Below, in pieces: positions 28,541-36,771 of a stretch of 64,000 nucleotides of DNA. Numbering within the stretch: position 1 is the first letter of the stretch; every line of letters begins with the position of its first letter. The stretch is from Streptacidiphilus carbonis (lineage in GTDB: Bacteria; Actinomycetota; Actinomycetes; Streptomycetales; Streptomycetaceae): positions 47,711 through 111,710 of the forward strand of contig NZ_BBPM01000012.1 in NCBI RefSeq assembly GCF_000787775.1, read 5' to 3'. The notes beneath the pieces were generated by a model. It saw nothing but the letters and a program-made list of their open reading frames with translations. It searched no databases and was not told the DNA's origin. Both the position numbers and the translations under genes were made by a program.

Positions 28541-29781
28541 GCCTTGCTTGGGATGTGCGTTTGAGGTGCGGGGCAGCGGTGCTCCCTGAAGGCTGGGAGG
28601 TACGGCGAGTGGGTGACCTGGTCAAGCTCGCAAACGGTTTCCCTTTCCCCTCGGAAAGTTTTGGGCCGAGCGGAAATGTACCGCTCGTTAGAATTCGCGA
28701 CCTCGGCGACGGCCCGTTTGAGATGTTCGTGAAAAGTGAGGCCCCATCGACTGTGATGATCCGCGATGGTGATGTGGTCATCGGTATGGATGGCGACTTT
28801 AATCTAGTGCTGTGGAATAAGGGCTCGGCTGCTCTGAATCAGCGGCTTTGCATGCTTCGCCCTCGCCCGGGAGTGGATATTCGCTTCGTTGCTTACGCTC
28901 TGCCGATGGCATTGCGAATTATCAACGACCTGACATTTTCGACTACCGTCAAGCATCTGTCCTCATCTGACGTCCTGGGAGAGCGAGTTATGCTACCGCC
29001 TCTCGGTGAGCAGCGCCGCATCGCCGACTTCCTCGACGCTGAGACGGCTCGTATCGATCGTCTTGCATCCATGCGAGCGGCTCAGTTGGATCTGCTGGCC
29101 GAGCGGGAACGGGTAGCGTTGGATGAGGTGTTCGCTAAGGCCAAGTCCGTGGCAGACACGCGTCTCAAGTATCTGCTCGGGGTTCGCCCGCGGTATGGCG
29201 TGCTGGTGCCACAGTTCGTTGACGTCGGAGTGCCGTTTATTCGCGTGAATGACCTGTTGGACCTCGAAGGCCGGGCGTCCGGCCTACGCATGATCCCTGA
29301 GGACCTCTCTGTTCAATATGCGCGGACGGTAGTGAAGCCAGGCGATTTGCTGGTCAGCGTTGTCGGCACACTCGGACGTTCGGCAATCGCCACAGAGTCC
29401 GCTGCGGGAGCCAATATCGCTCGCGCGGTCTGCTCTGTTCGGGTTGCTGCCGACGTAGAGGTCGACTTGGTCCGAGCTTGGCTCGGGACGACGTCTTTCC
29501 AGAAGCAAGCAGTGGATGCAACGAGCACCGACACTGCACAGCCGACTTTGGGAATGGAGGACTTGGCGAACTTCACCATTGAGTGGCCGACAAGTACCGA
29601 GGAGCGCCGCTCGCTCGTGAATGCCATAATGGCGACACGGTCTGCTATGTCCCGGCTGAGGAGGGGGCTCGAGGTTCAGCGGACCCTTCTCGCCGAGCGC
29701 CGCCAGGCGCTGATCAGCGCCGCTGTCACGGGCCAGTTCGACGTGTCTTCCGCTTCCGGTAGAGGAGTTGACGTGACGTGA
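28537..29781 (+). CDS. hsdS: Type I restriction-modification specificity subunit HsdS
   Basis: A 414-residue S subunit with two target-recognition domains (about 15-150 and 210-340). Each is followed by a conserved helical region (LPPLGEQRRIADFLDAETARIDRL and STEERRSLVNAIMATRSAMSRL). It sets the bipartite DNA sequence recognised by the complex. Its first half is clearly AT-richer than neighbouring genes (for example around 28660-28990), as expected for a recombining, horizontally exchanged recognition domain. It overlaps hsdM and the next gene by 4 bases each. Confidence 0.92.
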   Translation: MSLAWDVRLRCGAAVLPEGWEVRRVGDLVKLANGFPFPSESFGPSGNVPLVRIRDLGDGPFEMFVKSEAPSTVMIRDGDVVIGMDGDFNLVLWNKGSAALNQRLCMLRPRPGVDIRFVAYALPMALRIINDLTFSTTVKHLSSSDVLGERVMLPPLGEQRRIADFLDAETARIDRLASMRAAQLDLLAERERVALDEVFAKAKSVADTRLKYLLGVRPRYGVLVPQFVDVGVPFIRVNDLLDLEGRASGLRMIPEDLSVQYARTVVKPGDLLVSVVGTLGRSAIATESAAGANIARAVCSVRVAADVEVDLVRAWLGTTSFQKQAVDATSTDTAQPTLGMEDLANFTIEWPTSTEERRSLVNAIMATRSAMSRLRRGLEVQRTLLAERRQALISAAVTGQFDVSSASGRGVDVT

Positions 29782-31019
29782 CCGGTCAGCCAGCTGCCCC
29801 CACCCCCCGCCCGCCGTTCATCACGCGGGTACGCATTCAGAACTACAAGTCTATCGCTCAGTGCGATGTGACCCTCGGGCGATTCAATGTCCTGCTCGGT
29901 TTGAACGCTGCCGGCAAGTCGAACTTCCTTGACGCTCTCCGGTTCGTCCGGGACGCCCTAGCGGATGGTGCCGCCGAGGCCGTGGCGAGCCGGGGCGGCT
30001 TGGACGAGGTGCTGTGCCGAGTCCCCGCCCCGGCGTCCTCGGCGACGATTGCCCTCGAATTCCAACTGGAGGGGGTGTCAGGCGACCGTGAGATCGCCTG
30101 GGAGGGGCGCTACGAGATCACCATCGGGCACCCGCTGGGCAGCGGGGGGCCGAACAGGGGCGGCGTTCGTGTCGACCGGGAATTCTGCGAGCTGTACCGG
30201 CCTGGTCGGCCCGCGAAGAAGGAGCACCGCTTCCTGCAGCGCGACCGGACTTCGAAGAGTCGACGAGCGGGTCGTCTGGAACTGTCGATGCTCGGCGATA
30301 CCGATCCGTTTGGTGATCTCCACTTCGCGCTCTCCGAGATGTTCTTCTACTCGCCTGACCTCAGCGAACTCCGGGCGCCGCAGCCGAAGACCGATGGGGA
30401 CACCGAACTCGGCGAGGACGGCGCGGGCCTCGGTTCGTCGCTCGCGCGTCTCGGGCAGCAGGAGCGGAAGCGGTTGTCCGCCTATGTGGCTGCCATCGTG
30501 CCTGATGTGGTGGACGTGGGGTCGACCGATCCCGACGGCGACTACCTGGCAGCCCGGATGACGCTTGCCCCAGAGGGGAGCTCCGAGCAGTACGTCTTTC
30601 GTGCGGAGTCGATGTCGGAAGGGACTATCCGGGCGATCGGCCTGCTTACGGCCCTGTTCCAGCCGCCAGCCCGGGAGGGCTGGATTCCACTGATCGCCGT
30701 GGAGGAGCCAGAACTCGCCCTGCATCCGCTGGCGGCCGGCGTGCTGTACGACGCTCTCACCGAGGCAAGCGAGTATGTGCAGGTTCTGGTCACGAGCCAG
30801 AGTGCCGAGCTGCTGGACCGCAAGGAGGCGGACCTCTCGGACATCCGGGTGGTTGTCGCTGAGCGCGGCCTGACAGTCATCGGAGACGTGGACGAGGTGA
30901 GCCGCTCGATCGTCGCGGAGGGGCTGGCCACACCCGCTGACCTGTTGCGCTCGAATCAGTTCCAGCCCGTCGTCAAGCCGTTCACCCCAGCTTCAGCGCC
31001 CGAGGAGGCTGGCGAGTGA
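29778..31019 (+). CDS. AAA (OLD/SMC-like) ATPase nested in the type I operon
   Basis: A 413-residue ABC-type AAA ATPase of the AAA_21/OLD kind. FITRVRIQNYKSIAQCDVTLG opens the fold; Walker A GLNAAGKSN is at 41-49; a signature-like SMSEGTIRAIGLLTALF precedes Walker B VEEPELALHP (308-317) and SQSAELLD. No nuclease domain is fused. It begins with GTG overlapping hsdS and ends with GTGA overlapping the TOPRIM-like gene. ATPase plus separate TOPRIM-like partner is the layout of several abortive-infection systems (RloA/RloB-type, PARIS AriA/AriB). Here it lies inside hsdMS-R, recalling the restriction-linked Rlo genes of Campylobacter. Confidence 0.85.
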   Translation: MTGQPAAPTPRPPFITRVRIQNYKSIAQCDVTLGRFNVLLGLNAAGKSNFLDALRFVRDALADGAAEAVASRGGLDEVLCRVPAPASSATIALEFQLEGVSGDREIAWEGRYEITIGHPLGSGGPNRGGVRVDREFCELYRPGRPAKKEHRFLQRDRTSKSRRAGRLELSMLGDTDPFGDLHFALSEMFFYSPDLSELRAPQPKTDGDTELGEDGAGLGSSLARLGQQERKRLSAYVAAIVPDVVDVGSTDPDGDYLAARMTLAPEGSSEQYVFRAESMSEGTIRAIGLLTALFQPPAREGWIPLIAVEEPELALHPLAAGVLYDALTEASEYVQVLVTSQSAELLDRKEADLSDIRVVVAERGLTVIGDVDEVSRSIVAEGLATPADLLRSNQFQPVVKPFTPASAPEEAGE

Positions 31020-31633
31020 GCTCTACGGAGAAGGCCACGATCGCTTCGGTGGTCGAAGGCGAGGGGGAGCTGGGTGCGCTGCCTGTCCTCCTCCGTCGGT
31101 TGCTCTATGCCGCCGAGGTGTGGAACGCCGATGTCCTGCCGCCGTTCCACGTGGACCGTGGGCGGCTGGTGCGCCAAGGCGGGATCGAGTCCGCGGTGGA
31201 TGCCCTCGCACGCCGGGTGCCCGTGGACGGGCCTGGTGGCGTCCTCCTCCTGATCGACGCCGATGACGATTGCCCCGCCGATCTCGGTCCCGCCTTGCTC
31301 CGACGGGCTGAGGCTACGCGGCCGGACCGTCGGATCGCTGTCGTGCTGGCTAACAGGGAGTTCGAGGCGTGGTTTCTGGCGTCGGCTCCGTCACTGGGTG
31401 GCAAAGCCGGACTTGACCACGGCTTGGATGTCCCGGCCAACCACGAGACCTTGCGCGACTGCAAGGGATGGCTTACCCATCACCGCGCCGACGGCAACCG
31501 CTACCGCCCTCGCGTGGATCAGTCTGCCCTCGCATCTGCGATGGACATCGAACTGGCTCGCCGCCACTCCGATTCATTCGACAAGTTCTGCCGTGACATC
31601 ACCTATCTCATCAGCGGAAAACGGGGGGACTGA
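31016..31633 (+). CDS. DUF4276-like TOPRIM-fold protein
   Basis: A 205-residue partner of the preceding ATPase. The N-terminal SVVEGEGELGALPVLLRRLL supplies the acidic EGxGE motif, and LLLIDADDDCPADLG the DxD motif of a TOPRIM-type fold; VVLANREFEAWFLAS is characteristic of the DUF4276 family. TOPRIM partners of AAA ATPases often act as RNA or DNA nucleases triggered by phage, but no activity is known for this one. GTG 31016 overlaps the ATPase stop by 4 bases, and hsdR starts 3 bases after its stop. Confidence 0.78.
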   Translation: MSSTEKATIASVVEGEGELGALPVLLRRLLYAAEVWNADVLPPFHVDRGRLVRQGGIESAVDALARRVPVDGPGGVLLLIDADDDCPADLGPALLRRAEATRPDRRIAVVLANREFEAWFLASAPSLGGKAGLDHGLDVPANHETLRDCKGWLTHHRADGNRYRPRVDQSALASAMDIELARRHSDSFDKFCRDITYLISGKRGD

Positions 31634-31635
31634 CC

Positions 31636-34600
31636 ATGCCGCCGATTCACAGCGAGGCCGCCTTCGGGCAGGCCATCGTCACGTCCATGACTGAGCACGG
31701 CTGGCGCGAGGCCCGACCGCAGGACTACCGGGCCGATCTTGGCCTGGACACCCATGAGCTGTTCACCTTCATCGGTGCGACCCAGCCCGATGAGTGGGGC
31801 GAACTGGTCACCACCCAGTACGCGGGCGACCCGGACGAGGCCCAGCGCGGGTTCGCCAAGCGGCTCGGTCAGGCGATCGCCGGCGATGGTCTGACCAAGG
31901 TCCTGCGCGACGGCGTCAAGGACCGCAGTGTCCACCTCCGGCTCGCGTACTTCCGGCCGAACCTTGTCGTGGACGATTCTGTCCTCGACAGCTACCGGGC
32001 CAACCGGCTCACCGTCGTCCGGGAACTTGAGTACGCCACCAAGCAGGCCGATCGGGGCAACCGGCTGGACCTCACCCTGTTCCTCAACGGCATCCCGGTT
32101 GCCACGGCCGAGTTGAAGAACCCGCTGACCGGGCAGGGAGTGGAGGAGGCGAAGCAGCAGTACCGCACCCAGCGGGACGCCAGCGAGCTGATCTTCACCA
32201 GCCGTGTCGTGGCCAACTTCGCCGTCGATCCCGACCTCGTCTTCGTCACCACGCGCCTCCGGGGGGCGAAGACCCAGTTCCTTCCGTTCAACACCGGCTC
32301 CGACGGTCCGGGGAACCCAGGCGGCGCCGGCAACCCGCAGCCGACCACGCCCGGCAGCTACTCCACTTCCTACCTGTGGGAGCAGGTCTGGCAGCGGGAC
32401 AACTGGCTGGACTTGCTGCAGCGCTTTGTGCACCTCCACAAGGAGAAGTCCGGCACCGGTGGTCAGAAGCTGATCTTCCCGCGCTTCCACCAGTGGGACG
32501 TGGTCAAGAAGCTCACCGCTCACGCTGCCGTCCGCGGTGCCGGACACAACTACCTCATCATGGCCTCCGCCGGCTCGGGTAAGTCGAATACGATCGGCTG
32601 GCTCGCTCATCGGCTCAGCGACCTGCACACGCCCACCGATCCCACGGCGCTCGACCCGGCCGCGCACGCCGCCGGGCTCAAGCCCGGTGTCCCGGTGTTC
32701 GACAAGGTCATCGTCATCACCGACCGCCGTAATCTGGACGCCCAGCTTCGGGAGACGGTCGGCAGCTTCGAACAGACCGCCGGCCTGGTCGTGAAGATTG
32801 ACGAGAGCCATGGAGCCAAGGGCGCGCAGCTCGCGCGGGCGCTGTCCCGCGAGACCGGGAAGATCGTCACGGTCACTCTGCACTCCTTCCCGGCGCTGCT
32901 GGACTACCTCAAGCGCAACCCGACCGAGATCCAGGGCCACCGCTTTGCGATCGTCGTGGACGAGGCGCACTCCTCCCAGTCCGGCGACGCCGCCACCGCC
33001 GTCCGGGCAGCCCTGCGCGATCTGGGCCTTGATGCTGACTCCGATGACGCGGGGGCGACCGAGGCCGTCCCTGTGGCTGTCCCTGATGACGCGCCCACCA
33101 CCGTCACGGACCGGCTCAAGAACAAGGCCCTGCAGCGCTCCCGCGCTGCCAACCTCTCCTACTTCGCGTTCACCGCCACCCCCAAGGCGAAGACTCTCGA
33201 ACTGTTCGGCGAACTCCAGGACGTCGATGGCGAGGCGAAGTACCGCCCCTTCCACACCTACTCGATGCGGCAGGCGATCGAAGAGGGCTTCATCCTCGAC
33301 CCGCTTCGCAACTACGTCACCTATGACACCTACTGGAAGCTGGTCAACAAGAACCCGGATGAGCGCGAGGTCGACCCGAAGAAGGCCAATCCACTCCTGG
33401 CCCGCTACGCGCTGACCCACGACTCGACCGTCGCGCAGCATGCGCAGGTCATCGTGGAGCACCTCCTCGCCCATACCCGAGGGCGGCTCGGTGGGCGGGC
33501 GAAGTCGATGGTCGTGACGGCGTCCCGGCAGTCCGCGGTTCAGATGTCCCGCGCGGTCAAGAGCTACATCCAGGACCGCGGTTATGACGCCCGGTACCCG
33601 GATCTCGGTGTGCTCGTCGCGTTCTCGGGCTCGCTCACCTATGACGGCGAGGAGATCACCGAACCGAAGGAGAACGGTGGTCTGTCCGAGGGCGCGCTTC
33701 CCAAGGCTTTCGCATACACCCGCGCCGACGACAAGGCCGTGCGGGCCGGAGGTCCCGGCAAGCAGGAGTACCGCTTCCTGGTCGTGGCGGAGAAGTACCA
33801 GACCGGCTTCGACCAGCCGCTGCTGACCACCATGTACGTCAACAAGACGCTGACCGGCATCTCGGCCGTGCAGACGCTCTCGCGGCTCAATCGCACGGCC
33901 GAACGCAAGTCGCAGGCGGACCTCGCGGTCCTCGACTTCGTCAACGCGGCCGAGGACATCCAGGACGCGTTCCGCCCGTACTTCGAGGAGGCGCTGACTC
34001 TCCCCTCCGACCCGAATCTGCTCTACCAGGCACAGAGCAAGGTCATGGCTGCTCCCATTCTCACCGCGCAGGAGATGGACGAGTTCGCCGCCGCCTACTT
34101 CGCCGCCCAGGACGAAGCGAACGGCTCCTCCGTGAAGTGGGAGAAGCTGCATGCGGAGCTGTACCGGATGCTGTCCCCGGCAGTTGCCCGCTTTGAGGTG
34201 CTGCTGGACAGCGAGGACGAGGACGATCAGCAGACCGCTGAGGACTTCCGCGCGGATCTCAACGACTATGTGCGCAAGTACGGCTTTCTCGCGCAGATCG
34301 TCCCCTACCGCGACGCCGAGCTGGAGCGGTTGCACCTGTACGGGCGCTATCTGCTCAACCGGTTGCCGCGCCGCGCCGACGGCGGCGTCGACATAGGGGA
34401 GGTCGACCTCAGCCACATGCGGGTCGAGCGGACCGGCGAGTACGACATGGGCTTGACCGCAGAGGGCCCGACCGTGATCCGCAACATCGGAGACGGCGGG
34501 GGCGGTGCGAGCGAGCAGGAGAAGTCGCTGCTCTCACAGCTGATCGAGAAGTTCAACGACAAGTTCGGCACTGACTTCACCGAGCAGGACCTGCTGCCCG

Positions 34601-34848
34601 CCTTCAACGCCGCACTCGCCGACACCGAGGTTCGCCAGGCGGCCGTCGTCAACGACGAGGACAACTTCGGCAAGGTCTTCGACCAGGTATTCGCCGACAA
34701 GGTCGAGGACCACGTGGGTATCGTCACCGACCTCGGCAAGCGGTACTTCGCTCAGGACAAGGGCTTCCAGGCCAGTCTCAACCGCAGTGCCCGCCGGGCC
34801 GCCTGGCGGATGATCAGACGCGAGGAGGGCGTGGACGACGTCGCCTGA
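31636..34848 (+). CDS. hsdR: Type I restriction enzyme subunit HsdR
   Basis: A 1070-residue translocase-endonuclease that cuts DNA lacking HsdM methylation. Order: PD-(D/E)XK nuclease with LDLTLFLNGIPVATAELKN (about 144-162); SF2 motor with Walker A ASAGSGKSNT (about 310), DEAH box VVDEAHSSQSGD (442), FAFTATPKAKTLELFG, FLVVAEKYQTGFDQPLLTTM and TLSRLNRT; then a helical C-terminal domain that contacts the methylase. It appears intact. It closes the hsdM-hsdS-ATPase-TOPRIM-hsdR operon, with only 2 untranslated bases before it. Confidence 0.95.
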   Translation: MPPIHSEAAFGQAIVTSMTEHGWREARPQDYRADLGLDTHELFTFIGATQPDEWGELVTTQYAGDPDEAQRGFAKRLGQAIAGDGLTKVLRDGVKDRSVHLRLAYFRPNLVVDDSVLDSYRANRLTVVRELEYATKQADRGNRLDLTLFLNGIPVATAELKNPLTGQGVEEAKQQYRTQRDASELIFTSRVVANFAVDPDLVFVTTRLRGAKTQFLPFNTGSDGPGNPGGAGNPQPTTPGSYSTSYLWEQVWQRDNWLDLLQRFVHLHKEKSGTGGQKLIFPRFHQWDVVKKLTAHAAVRGAGHNYLIMASAGSGKSNTIGWLAHRLSDLHTPTDPTALDPAAHAAGLKPGVPVFDKVIVITDRRNLDAQLRETVGSFEQTAGLVVKIDESHGAKGAQLARALSRETGKIVTVTLHSFPALLDYLKRNPTEIQGHRFAIVVDEAHSSQSGDAATAVRAALRDLGLDADSDDAGATEAVPVAVPDDAPTTVTDRLKNKALQRSRAANLSYFAFTATPKAKTLELFGELQDVDGEAKYRPFHTYSMRQAIEEGFILDPLRNYVTYDTYWKLVNKNPDEREVDPKKANPLLARYALTHDSTVAQHAQVIVEHLLAHTRGRLGGRAKSMVVTASRQSAVQMSRAVKSYIQDRGYDARYPDLGVLVAFSGSLTYDGEEITEPKENGGLSEGALPKAFAYTRADDKAVRAGGPGKQEYRFLVVAEKYQTGFDQPLLTTMYVNKTLTGISAVQTLSRLNRTAERKSQADLAVLDFVNAAEDIQDAFRPYFEEALTLPSDPNLLYQAQSKVMAAPILTAQEMDEFAAAYFAAQDEANGSSVKWEKLHAELYRMLSPAVARFEVLLDSEDEDDQQTAEDFRADLNDYVRKYGFLAQIVPYRDAELERLHLYGRYLLNRLPRRADGGVDIGEVDLSHMRVERTGEYDMGLTAEGPTVIRNIGDGGGGASEQEKSLLSQLIEKFNDKFGTDFTEQDLLPAFNAALADTEVRQAAVVNDEDNFGKVFDQVFADKVEDHVGIVTDLGKRYFAQDKGFQASLNRSARRAAWRMIRREEGVDDVA

Positions 34849-34857
34849 CGAGCTTTT

Positions 34858-34908
34858 GGCCGCCCTCACGGTGGAGAGAGCGATGTAGGGCGGCCATCCA
34901 CCGTGAGG
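34858..34908 (+). promoter_or_regulatory. Interleaved hairpins (pseudoknot-like) after hsdR
   Basis: Two perfect inverted repeats interlock. GGCCGCCCT (34858-34866) pairs with AGGGCGGCC (34887-34895), and CCTCACGGTGGA (34864-34875) pairs with TCCACCGTGAGG (34897-34908). The first arms share three bases, so the two stems compete or form a pseudoknot. It begins 10 bases after the hsdR stop and ends 95 bases before the kinase start, so it may be a terminator or attenuator controlling read-through. Confidence 0.7.
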
Positions 34909-35002
34909 TTGTGCCGTGTCCGGTGCTGGACGACGATCATCACAGCCGTCACACTGAGTATGCGGCATAACACGGACCTGCCGGGTTGGCCGAAGGACTG
35001 CC

Positions 35003-36631
35003 ATGGTCGCCACCACTACCAGATGCGCACGCAGATTCGGGGGCAGCCGCGTGCCGGCGAATGTGATCAACGACCGCTACGAACTCATTGAACCGCTCGA
35101 CCACGGCGGTATGGGTGACGTGTGGCGCGGCTACGACGCCGTGCTGGACCGGCCGGTGGCCGTCAAGATGGTCCGCCAGGCTGCTGTCACCAACCCGCAG
35201 CTGGCCGAGGAGTTCGCCAAACGGTTCCGTCGCGAGGCCCGGATCACCGCGCGCATTCAGCACCCCGGGGTCCCCCAGGTCTACGACGCGGTCCTGGACG
35301 CAACTTTTGAGCATCTCTTCCTGGTCATGGAACTCGTCGACGGAGTCCCCCTCTCCGCCTACATCGACCCGGACCAGCGACTGCCCGTCAGTTGGGCCGT
35401 TGCCGTCGCCGCCCAGATCGCCACGGTGCTGTCACACGCCCACGACGTGCCAGTGATCCACCGCGACCTCAAGCCCGGCAACGTCCTGGTCGCCCAGGAC
35501 GGGACGGTCAAAGTGCTCGACTTCGGCATCGCCGCCATCCTGCGTACCGACGTCACCAAGCTCACCGCGACCGGCAGCCCGATCGGTACGCACCAGTACA
35601 TGGCCCCGGAGCAGGTCCGCGGCGGCCGGGTCACGCCGCGCACCGACCTCTACGCGCTCGGCTGCGTGCTGCACGAGCTTCTCGCCGGCAGGCCCGTGTT
35701 CAGCGGCGAGAACGAATTCGCCCTGATGCACCAGCACCTCGCCGCCGCACCCGTCCCGCTGCGGCAACTCCGGGACGACGTGCCCGAGGCGTTGGAGGAG
35801 CTTGTACTGCAACTGCTGCGCAAGGCTCCCGAGAGCCGTCCGGCCGACACCCAGCAGGTCTACGACCGCCTGCTTCCCTTCCTGCCCATGGCCGGCTCGG
35901 TTCCCGCTCCGGTCGAGACAGGGCCATCCGGCGCGCCGGACCCGACCGGCGTCTTCCGACACCCGTACGCGCCCCGCTCGCGGACCCACACGCCCGCGGC
36001 GGCTGTTCCGACACCCGCTACCGTCGAGCCCGCGCCCGTCCCGGACCCGCTGCTGCGGGCCGCGATCAAGGATGCCTACCAGCAGTCCGACGCACTCCTG
36101 GTCGAGGAACGGTTCACGCAGGCCGTCGACGTGCTCAGCGCGGTTGTCGAGCCTGCCGCCCGTGCTCTGGGCAGCGACAGCCGGGAGGTGCTCGACCTGC
36201 GAAAACAGCGCGCCGTTATCCGCTTCCTCGGTGGCGACTACCGGGCCGCCCTTCCCGAGTTCGCGACCCTTGCCGACGCCTACGCCCGTACCGCCGGCCC
36301 TACCAGCACACCTGCCCGTGAGTGTCGTGCCCAGGCGGCACGCTGCCGGGGCGAGCTCGGACAGGTCACTCAGGCCCTGCAAGAACTCCAGGGTGTCCTG
36401 AACGTCGTCAGTGGCCTCGACGGCGATGTGAGCGAGGAGGCCATCGATCTGCGCCACGGCATCGCGGTCCTGCTTCTGGCCCAGGGGCGCGTTGCCGAGT
36501 CCGTGCATCTCCTTGAGCCGCTCTACGAAGACCTCGTCATGGTCTACGGGCCCGGGGACGAGCTCGCCATCGAAGTCGCCGAGACGCTCTTCCGTATCGG
36601 ACTCGACCTCGACGGCCCGGATCTCGGATGA
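35003..36631 (+). CDS. Ser/Thr protein kinase with C-terminal helical-repeat domain
   Basis: A 542-residue Hanks-type kinase. The P-loop (LDHGGMGDVW), the VAVKM lysine, HRDLKPGN (about 153-160), DFG and APE motifs are all intact, so it should be active. There is no transmembrane segment or PASTA domain, unlike housekeeping Pkn kinases. A Pro-rich linker (about 300-345) leads to helical TPR-like repeats (about 350-542). ATG 35003 has GAAGGA 5 bases upstream; GTG 35051 is an alternative. Location between hsdR and a helicase-nuclease gene points to a defence role, in which kinases act as sensors or effectors. The target is unknown. Confidence 0.88.
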   Translation: MVATTTRCARRFGGSRVPANVINDRYELIEPLDHGGMGDVWRGYDAVLDRPVAVKMVRQAAVTNPQLAEEFAKRFRREARITARIQHPGVPQVYDAVLDATFEHLFLVMELVDGVPLSAYIDPDQRLPVSWAVAVAAQIATVLSHAHDVPVIHRDLKPGNVLVAQDGTVKVLDFGIAAILRTDVTKLTATGSPIGTHQYMAPEQVRGGRVTPRTDLYALGCVLHELLAGRPVFSGENEFALMHQHLAAAPVPLRQLRDDVPEALEELVLQLLRKAPESRPADTQQVYDRLLPFLPMAGSVPAPVETGPSGAPDPTGVFRHPYAPRSRTHTPAAAVPTPATVEPAPVPDPLLRAAIKDAYQQSDALLVEERFTQAVDVLSAVVEPAARALGSDSREVLDLRKQRAVIRFLGGDYRAALPEFATLADAYARTAGPTSTPARECRAQAARCRGELGQVTQALQELQGVLNVVSGLDGDVSEEAIDLRHGIAVLLLAQGRVAESVHLLEPLYEDLVMVYGPGDELAIEVAETLFRIGLDLDGPDLG

Positions 36632-36771
36632 GCGACCGACTGCTCCACCGCCTGCGGCGAGTGCCCAAGTCCCGTCGGAGGAAGCCGCGTTCGCCCGTAT
36701 CATCGTGAACCTCCGAGCCCCATGGACCCCTTCAGCCGCTTCGGCATCTGCTGCCGACCCGACCCACCCGA

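Noticed and set aside
31603..34416. 937-codon open frame on the minus strand
   Set aside because: It is the complement of hsdR, which has all expected motifs. The antisense product is Gly/Val/Arg/His-rich with no family features.
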